This document shows, piece by piece, positions 58,661-64,000 of a DNA stretch of 64,000 nt. The notes under the pieces were generated by a model. The model was not told the DNA's origin, ran no database searches, and worked only from the letters and a program-made list of their open reading frames with translations. The position numbers and the translations under genes were made by a program. Source of the stretch: Thermoflexibacter ruber (GTDB lineage: Bacteria; Bacteroidota; Bacteroidia; Cytophagales; Thermoflexibacteraceae); assembly GCF_900113045.1 (NCBI RefSeq), contig NZ_FONY01000008.1:1-64000 (forward strand), written 5' to 3'. Positions within the stretch are counted from its first letter, which is position 1. Each line of letters begins with the position of its first letter.

Positions 58661-59301
58661 GTGTAAAAAATAATAATGGATTTAAGCTAAATCTGCTTCT
58701 AATTGCGTAAAAAAGCTATTTTTAATAGATAGATGTGTAAAAAACAATAACGGTTTATGAATATAGTGTGAGAGAATATAACAGTAAACAAAAAATGTGT
58801 AAAATTTTATAATGCAAAATGTGAGAAAATATAACGCATTGATTAGCAAGCGTGTAAAAAAGTATAATTTATATCTTCCTTCATGTAAATATTTATAATG
58901 GTTTGATTTTGAATTGTGTAAAATATTATAACGGAAAATACTTGTTTTGTGTAAAGGAATATAACGGTATTTTTTGCAAAAAAATAGGACTATTACAAGA
59001 TAGTGAGATGAGGCTTTAGCTATGCTCACAATGTGTAAGAAAACATAACAGATATTGGAATGTGAAAATAAGGCTTGATACGTAAAGATATAATACCATA
59101 AGGCTTCCATACCACAGTATTTAATCACAACTTTTTAGAAAGCACAGAAATTTGCATAGGGAATCAATGACTGTATGAAATGTTTGTGTAAAAAAATATA
59201 ATGGTTAAAGTGATTCTGCAAATAATTAAGGGAAAAAACTATGCTATTGGTGGTATTTTGGAGTTTCAAAGCAAGGTAATATGTGTAAAAAAATATAATG
59301 G
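58661..59301 (+). repeat. Array of ~12 phased 19-bp motifs
   Basis: Direct, degenerate copies of GTGTAAAAAAATATAACGG, all on the same strand, begin near 58661, 58735, 58766, 58797, 58819, 58852, 58883, 58916, 58949, 59033, 59186 and 59283. Measured at the conserved ATAAYGG end, the steps from 58735 to 58949 are 31, 31, 22, 33, 31, 33 and 33 bp, that is about 3 (once 2) helical turns, so most sites lie on one face of the DNA. The last two copies share 27 identical bases. Spacers of 12-14 bp are unrelated. The array begins 17 bp past the stop of the histidine kinase gene at 59319. It codes for nothing believable. Confidence 0.75.
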
Positions 59302-59318
59302 TTAAAGTAAGACTTTAT

Positions 59319-61637
59319 CTATGCAGTGGTTTTGAATGATGTTTCATTAGGGAAATATACATAAAAAGTAGTCCCTACGTCTAACTGACTCTCTATTTCT
59401 ACTTTTCCTCCCAGCGATTCTATTTGTGTTTTCACTAAAAAAAGCCCCATCCCTTTGCCTTCTACATGGTCGTGCATTCTTTGATACAAGCCAAATATTT
59501 TATAAACATCTACATTAGAAAGGTCTATGCCTAATCCGTTGTCTTTGATAGCAAGGCAAACGAAATTGTCAGAGAGGCAGGATTTGATGCAGATAATAGG
59601 CTCTCTCTTCTGAGATTTGTATTTAATAGCGTTGGAGATTAAGTTATGAATGATGCTCTGCACATAGGACTTGATAGAAAATAATTCCTTGATTTCTAAT
59701 TGTTTTGTATCAATCATTGCTTTTGACTGCTCAATTTCACTTTTTAAGGCAAAAACTTCATGCTCTATGATTTCAGGTAGATAAATTTTCTCTTTGGTTT
59801 TGTTTAGGTCATTGCAGATACTAATGATTTGTGTCAAATCTCTGATGACTGTGTCTAAGTCTGCTGTTGTTTTTCTTAATAAGCTAATAATTTGCTTATT
59901 TTCCTCATCATCGTATCTCCCTTCGTTAAATATGTTTAACAGACCTAATATTCTTGCCACTGGTGCGCGCAGGTTGTGGGAAATAATGAAAGAAAACTGT
60001 GATAAGTCTTGGTTTTGCTTAGTCAAATCATCTAAGGTTTGTTGGAGTTCTTTGGTTCTCTGCGTAATGAGTTCTTCTAAGTTATTTTTCAAGACTTCTA
60101 TCTCTTGTTTTTGTTTAAAAAGCCTTTCGTTTTGTGCAATCATTTTTACCTGTTTCTGTGCGAGTTCTGCATTTTGCTCTCTAATTAGTGTTTCCTTTTT
60201 TATGAGTTCGCTATTTGCTTTCTCCAATTCGTAGTTAATTCTTTCCAATTCTTTTTTTTGCTGACCGAGTTCCTCGTTTTGTGCTTCTATTTCTTGGTTT
60301 TTTTCTTCTAAGTTTTCATTAATGATTTTTAATTCTTCTTGCTGTTGGTAAAGTTCCTCATTTTGCGTTTCTATGGCTTTTTTGCTTTCTTCTAATTGTT
60401 TGGTTCTCCTTCTTACTTCTTTTTCTAAGAGTTCTTTTTGGGTTCTAATGAGTTCGATGTTTTGATTTTTTAAAACGTTGATTTTGTCGGCAAGGGCTAA
60501 GGAGGCAAATATGGTTTCTAATGCTGTACCCAGAGGGCTGAGATACTTAGAAAAACTGTAAAAAGGTAGTACGCCAGTGTATGCCAAAGCCCCCCAGAAA
60601 ATAAAAAAGGCAAATGTCCCCCAACTTATCAAGTAAAAAAGCGCAGGTTTGTATCCCTTTCTGTAAACTACTATGCCTACAGCAATAAACACTGCCAGAT
60701 TGCTCATCAAAAAGATAATGCCACTGCTAAAAAGAAATTGCCCATAGCCTATATAAGTCAGAAAGGTGCGTAGGATAGAAATACCTAATAAAAAAAGCAA
60801 TGCTCTAAACCAAAATATGCTGTATTGCCTTACTTTGAGAAAGTGCATAGTAAAGATGATAGCAAAAAGAATAAAAAGAGAACTAATGAAAAAAGAATAT
60901 TGGGCGATGAGTTCTCTGTAATTTGGGAATAATAGGGTGAGAAAACCTCTGGTATTAAAAATATTTATACCTACTAAAAAGGTATAGATGACATAGTAGA
61001 GAAAAGAGGCATCTTTCACGGAAAAATAGACAAACAGGTTGTAGATAACAGCTAAAACGATGACCCCGAAGTAGGCTAATTCTATGACATATCTTTGAGA
61101 GATACTATTGATAATATTTTGTTTATTAATAATTCTTGCTTCTACTTGCATGTACCGTCTTGAAACGAATTTTAAGTAGAAAACTTGCTCTTGGTGAAAT
61201 AGTAGCTTAGGAATCGCCAAAATACAATGCGTTGAGGCGATGTCTTCTGTTTCAACGGGTAGGCGTTTGCCTGTGATTTTGACTTGATACGCTCCTGACT
61301 GATTAGGGAAATAAAAAAATACGCTGTCCAAGTAGGGATTGTCTATTTGGAGGTAGTAATCCTGCTCGGTTTGCAAGTTTATGACTATTTTTATCCAAGT
61401 AGGATACTCGGCTGTACCAAGGTTGAGGATTGGAGAGGAGAAAGATTGAAAGTTTTGCTGGAAATTAGCACTACTAACTTGCTCTATCTGAAGCATTTTG
61501 CTTTTGTCCTCAAAATAATACATGCTTTTCCCATTCAAGTCAATAACTTTCTCTTGCCCACTGATAAGTATGGGCAGCTGAGCCTTAGTGATGAAGGGAA
61601 AAAAGAGTATTAGTATGAAAGATAAAGGTAATCTCAT
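59319..61637 (-). CDS. 7TMR-DISM sensor histidine kinase
   Basis: 772 residues. Signal peptide (RLPLSFILILFFPFITKAQ), a DISMED2-like periplasmic domain (~25-180; YPTWIKIVINLQTEQDYYL, DSVFFYFPNQ), seven transmembrane helices (~185-395), and an unusually long coiled coil (~395-540) made of repeating 'NEEL.QQ.EEL' units (TQNEELYQQQEELKIINEN, AQNEELGQQKKELERINYE). The kinase core has His554 in FSFIISHNLRAPVARILG, N-box IHNLISNAIKYKSQ, LAIKDNGLGIDLSN and GKGMGLFLVKTQIE. No receiver or regulator partner. The core is very like that of the TPR-kinase 49831-51882 and the sensor like that of the DISM-SpoIIE protein 51963-54245. Directly downstream of its stop begins the phased motif array. Confidence 0.93.
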   Translation of the reverse strand: MRLPLSFILILFFPFITKAQLPILISGQEKVIDLNGKSMYYFEDKSKMLQIEQVSSANFQQNFQSFSSPILNLGTAEYPTWIKIVINLQTEQDYYLQIDNPYLDSVFFYFPNQSGAYQVKITGKRLPVETEDIASTHCILAIPKLLFHQEQVFYLKFVSRRYMQVEARIINKQNIINSISQRYVIELAYFGVIVLAVIYNLFVYFSVKDASFLYYVIYTFLVGINIFNTRGFLTLLFPNYRELIAQYSFFISSLFILFAIIFTMHFLKVRQYSIFWFRALLFLLGISILRTFLTYIGYGQFLFSSGIIFLMSNLAVFIAVGIVVYRKGYKPALFYLISWGTFAFFIFWGALAYTGVLPFYSFSKYLSPLGTALETIFASLALADKINVLKNQNIELIRTQKELLEKEVRRRTKQLEESKKAIETQNEELYQQQEELKIINENLEEKNQEIEAQNEELGQQKKELERINYELEKANSELIKKETLIREQNAELAQKQVKMIAQNERLFKQKQEIEVLKNNLEELITQRTKELQQTLDDLTKQNQDLSQFSFIISHNLRAPVARILGLLNIFNEGRYDDEENKQIISLLRKTTADLDTVIRDLTQIISICNDLNKTKEKIYLPEIIEHEVFALKSEIEQSKAMIDTKQLEIKELFSIKSYVQSIIHNLISNAIKYKSQKREPIICIKSCLSDNFVCLAIKDNGLGIDLSNVDVYKIFGLYQRMHDHVEGKGMGLFLVKTQIESLGGKVEIESQLDVGTTFYVYFPNETSFKTTA

Positions 61638-61693
61638 TTTGGAATATGATGAGTACTAAATGGTGGCTTGCGTATTAACACGAATTTGCTAAT

Positions 61694-63445
61694 TTAATCC
61701 TGAAATTTAAGGAAAAATTTTCCCTTTTCCCAATCCAATATCATTTTTGAGGTTTTATATTTGATAGTTAGTCTTTTACTACCCACCTTGGATTGTAGGA
61801 AAGGATTTTCAAACAGTGGATAAGATGAAGGATTTACTTTTTTACTATTGAGAAGTCCTATGCCCGCATAGGAAAATTGCATTTCTATATTCGTAGGCGT
61901 CCTTATTTGTAGGGTATGTTGCTTCTCGTTGTATTGGATTGTAAAATTTTGCGTAACTTTTGTTTTGAACTCCTCAAAAGAGGTGAAGTTTTGCGGATTT
62001 TCTGCGTAGAGAACAAAGCCATTTTTTTCTGCGGAACTTCTCAGCCTCTCGCCATACACTTCTTTTGAAAATTGATAAGGCTGCAAAGGGTAAAAGGCAA
62101 TAAAGACAGACTCGTGAGAGCAGAAAATCCAATGATTTTCACTTATTTCTTTTTTTAAATCTTTGGAAAAGAAGATATTATAATGCTTATACTGAATATT
62201 TTTTGCAGAAAAATCATACAATCCAATCAAAATATTTTTGTGCTGAAGTAGCTTTTCGTAAGGGGAAGCACCTACCCATTTTTCCTCTTTGTCATAGGAG
62301 GTCTTAGAACTGACTACTTCTGCTACTACATTTTTTCGCAAAGAAGCAAAGAGCGAAGCCATATCGTAGTCCGAGAAATAGGGGTGTAAGCCAAAAAAGG
62401 TAGTAATTTCTCCTGTTTGGCTTTCTCGCCAACTTAGTTGCCAAGAGTGTTGTAGGATTTCTTCTGTCTTGCCTGCTTGGATACTCCCCAAACTAAAATT
62501 CTTGTCCATGTAGGTATATTTGGCAACCATGGGACTTTTTTCAGTGGCATATCTGATGCGATTTCGGGAGCGTTTACGTTCTTTATTTTCATACGGCACT
62601 GAGCGGTCAGTAGCGATAGAGTAGAGTATATTTGGCAGGCGAAAGCGAGAGTAAACAAGCAAAAGTAGCTGAGGGATAGGGGTTTGCAAAGGCTTATCCC
62701 CCAATAAGAAGTTGGCTAAGGAAGACATCAAGGTTTTCCTCTTAGTAAAAATATCATACTCATAAATCCTGCTGTTTGCTCCGCAGTAAATCCCATCTAA
62801 GTATTCTACAAAAAAATCAGCCAAGAGCCAATACAACATAATTTCTGCCCTTTTTTTCATTAGGCTGTCCTCTGCAAACTCATATAGCATGGTAAGTGGA
62901 GCGATAAAAAACATAGCATACAGAGGAGAATCAAACTCGCCTTGCCCAAGTGTAACTGTAGTTTCCATCCATTGATAGAGCCACTCTTTGCTTTCTTGCC
63001 GATTTTCTGAGGAGTTTTTGCCATTGAACCAAAGCAAATTTTTTTCCTTCTCACTGAGCAAGTAAAGTGAAGCATAGTACATGCACCAATGATTTTCGGT
63101 ATCGCCTCTCAAAGGAGTATAATGTTGGAAAGCATGTTTTATTTTTAACTTATAATCCTCTGGCAACTCGGCGTATCCATGTAAGTACAAAGTCGTCATA
63201 GGGTATAACCAAAAAACATCGCCTTGCGGTTTAATAGTCAGAGAATCAATGATTTGGTAGGCAGTAAAGAGGTCGGTATGATTTTTAATTTTGGCTAAGG
63301 CACGAAAAGCATCTTTGGCAAAGGGCAGACCAGCATAATGACGACTTACTGCTTGACAACGAGCCAAGTACGAGGTGGTTAAGCTATCTTGGGAGAAAGC
63401 AGAAAAAGAAAGAAAAATAAACCATAGACTAATTTTACTTCTCAT
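61694..63445 (-). CDS. Large secreted protein of unknown function, possible alpha/alpha-toroid
   Basis: 583 residues with a signal peptide (RSKISLWFIFLSFSAFSQ). The first half is alpha-helical in pairs (HTDLFTAYQIIDSLTI, HWCMYYASLYLLSEKEKNL, EWLYQWMETTVTLGQGEF, LTMLYEFAEDSLMKKRAEI, LLADFFVEYLDGIYCGANSR); the second half is beta-rich (FSLGSIQAGKTEEILQHSW, FFGLHPYFSDYDM). That order, an alpha/alpha toroid followed by beta sheets with conserved TENHWCMYYAS and GEFDSPLYAMF, recalls heparinase II/III-like and alginate-lyase-like polysaccharide lyases. Catalytic Tyr/His residues could not be assigned, so this stays a structural guess. It starts 1 bp after the stop of the TerB-like gene and is clearly in the same operon. 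Confidence 0.6.
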   Translation of the reverse strand: MRSKISLWFIFLSFSAFSQDSLTTSYLARCQAVSRHYAGLPFAKDAFRALAKIKNHTDLFTAYQIIDSLTIKPQGDVFWLYPMTTLYLHGYAELPEDYKLKIKHAFQHYTPLRGDTENHWCMYYASLYLLSEKEKNLLWFNGKNSSENRQESKEWLYQWMETTVTLGQGEFDSPLYAMFFIAPLTMLYEFAEDSLMKKRAEIMLYWLLADFFVEYLDGIYCGANSRIYEYDIFTKRKTLMSSLANFLLGDKPLQTPIPQLLLLVYSRFRLPNILYSIATDRSVPYENKERKRSRNRIRYATEKSPMVAKYTYMDKNFSLGSIQAGKTEEILQHSWQLSWRESQTGEITTFFGLHPYFSDYDMASLFASLRKNVVAEVVSSKTSYDKEEKWVGASPYEKLLQHKNILIGLYDFSAKNIQYKHYNIFFSKDLKKEISENHWIFCSHESVFIAFYPLQPYQFSKEVYGERLRSSAEKNGFVLYAENPQNFTSFEEFKTKVTQNFTIQYNEKQHTLQIRTPTNIEMQFSYAGIGLLNSKKVNPSSYPLFENPFLQSKVGSKRLTIKYKTSKMILDWEKGKFFLKFQD

Positions 63446-63446
63446 C

Positions 63447-63920
63447 TCAATAAGCTGTATTCAGCAGAGAAGCATCTATTTCTAACTGATTAGCAAGGGA
63501 TTGTATGAGGTCATATTCTGCTTCGGAAATGCCATTTGAGGAGTCTGCAAACATAATCATGACCTCTAAGATATTTTCTTTGAGTAGGGGAACTTCGCGT
63601 AAGTATTCTCGCAGATTTTGTAAAAAAATGGCTTGCCACTGGCTCTCATGCTCATACAGATACATCAAACTCTTGTAAAACTGTTTTTCTAATGCAATGC
63701 GCTGATGGTGTTCGCTCACTCCATGACTATTTGCCATAAACTTGGCAATATGCTTGACATAAATGCCTTCTTCATGGTCTATTTCTCCATCAACGGCAAC
63801 GACCAAAAGTGCAGGGTAAAAAGTAAGTAAAGTAATAAATTGCTCATAAGAAAGTTCACACTTACTTTCCCTCGTGTACGCCTCGTGGATTGCTTGCATA
63901 GTAGTATTTTCAGTGGTCAT
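63447..63920 (-). CDS. TerB-like domain protein
   Basis: 157 residues, soluble, mostly helical. TFYPALLVVAVDGEIDHEEG and MFADSSNGISEAEYDLIQSL are the paired acidic 'A.aDG.i...E...i' segments of the tellurite-resistance TerB (DjlA-like) fold, where they bind metal. No DnaJ or transmembrane part is present. Stand-alone TerB-like proteins have many roles and no specific one can be given. It is followed at 1 bp by the 583-residue secreted protein gene and preceded by a partial gene ending 13 bp upstream, so it is a middle gene of an operon. No tellurite (ter) genes are seen here. Confidence 0.72.
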   Translation of the reverse strand: MTTENTTMQAIHEAYTRESKCELSYEQFITLLTFYPALLVVAVDGEIDHEEGIYVKHIAKFMANSHGVSEHHQRIALEKQFYKSLMYLYEHESQWQAIFLQNLREYLREVPLLKENILEVMIMFADSSNGISEAEYDLIQSLANQLEIDASLLNTAY

Positions 63921-63933
63921 AATTTCATCTCAA

Positions 63934-64000
63934 TTAAACTTTGGACTTTGTAGATTTTTTGCGTATTTCTTGCATTTTCTTTGCAATAAGGTCAAGTTTC
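63934..64000 (-). CDS. C-terminal end of a gene cut by the window edge
   Basis: On the minus strand an open frame enters from the edge and stops at 63936-63934 (TAA). The visible last 22 residues read KLDLIAKKMQEIRKKSTKS plus KV, a basic tail. Position and spacing (13 bp to the TerB-like start, which has a GAGATGAAATT leader) fit an upstream gene in the same operon. Too short to identify. Confidence 0.4.
   Translation of the reverse strand, partial: KLDLIAKKMQEIRKKSTKSKV

Noticed and set aside
58682-59128. 148-codon minus-strand ORF
   Set aside because: It runs through the phased motif array; its Tyr/Phe/His-rich product is the translation of the AT-rich repeats, has no domain, and no clear ribosome-binding site.
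58661-59301. CRISPR array
   Set aside because: Units are degenerate, spacers are only 12-14 bp and unequal at the ends, and no cas gene is near.

Overview
The window is low-GC chromosomal DNA from a member of the Bacteroidota, most likely of the Cytophagales type. The grounds are: SusC/SusD-type outer-membrane genes, a TonB-dependent receptor with an N-terminal carboxypeptidase-regulatory domain, Lys/Asn-rich proteins, many 'MKK...FAQ' signal peptides and short lipoboxes, TAnnTTTG-type promoter boxes, LytTR two-component genes, and large TPR- or 7TMR-DISM-containing SpoIIE phosphatases and histidine kinases. No rRNA or tRNA gene was seen and the species cannot be named from the sequence.

Layout. 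0-8 kb: the start of an IS982-type transposase cut by the window edge, an outer-membrane receptor, a dienelactone hydrolase, an M15 peptidase, MscL, then an aquaglyceroporin/LEA-like pair lying between two copies of a MITE-like element. 8-16 kb: a minus-strand trio (pyruvyl transferase, SDR, Asp-box repeat protein), a cluster of small proteins that includes a stand-alone degenerate SecA helicase-2 domain and YbjN-type proteins, and a Tat-exported Gfo/Idh/MocA oxidoreductase. 16-22 kb: a lipoprotein, an esterase, and a SusD gene beside a SusC gene that has lost about 1 kb from its barrel and is out of frame. 22-35 kb: a TPR-SpoIIE phosphatase, an MFS transporter, a giant FG-GAP/ASPIC lipoprotein, a LytTR/LytS pair, an outer-membrane barrel and two tandem family-2 glycosyltransferases. 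35-50 kb: prolyl oligopeptidase, secreted TPR-CHAT protease, a DUF4178 protein, a SpoIIAA-like protein, a VWA protein, an M1 aminopeptidase and a DUF1549/DUF1553 cytochrome-like protein. 50-64 kb: TPR-histidine kinase, DISM-SpoIIE phosphatase, a third MITE copy, a ceramidase-like protein, a methyltransferase, a secreted EEP nuclease, a 640-bp array of phased 19-bp motifs, a DISM-histidine kinase, and a small operon with a TerB-like protein and an unknown secreted protein.

Functional themes. Much of the window is cell-envelope biology: outer-membrane uptake, secreted hydrolases and peptidases, and surface polysaccharide modification. A second theme is signalling. Two sensor modules (periplasmic TPR, 7TMR-DISM) are each joined to two output modules (SpoIIE phosphatase, histidine kinase), and two orphan SpoIIAA/STAS-like proteins are possible downstream partners.

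The most unusual items are the phased motif array at 58661-59301, the MITE family with nested inverted repeats, built-in promoter and conserved reading frame, the lone SecA-derived domain at 11436-12071, and the internally deleted susC. Genes of unknown function are described as such. All family calls come from reading motifs, not from database searches.
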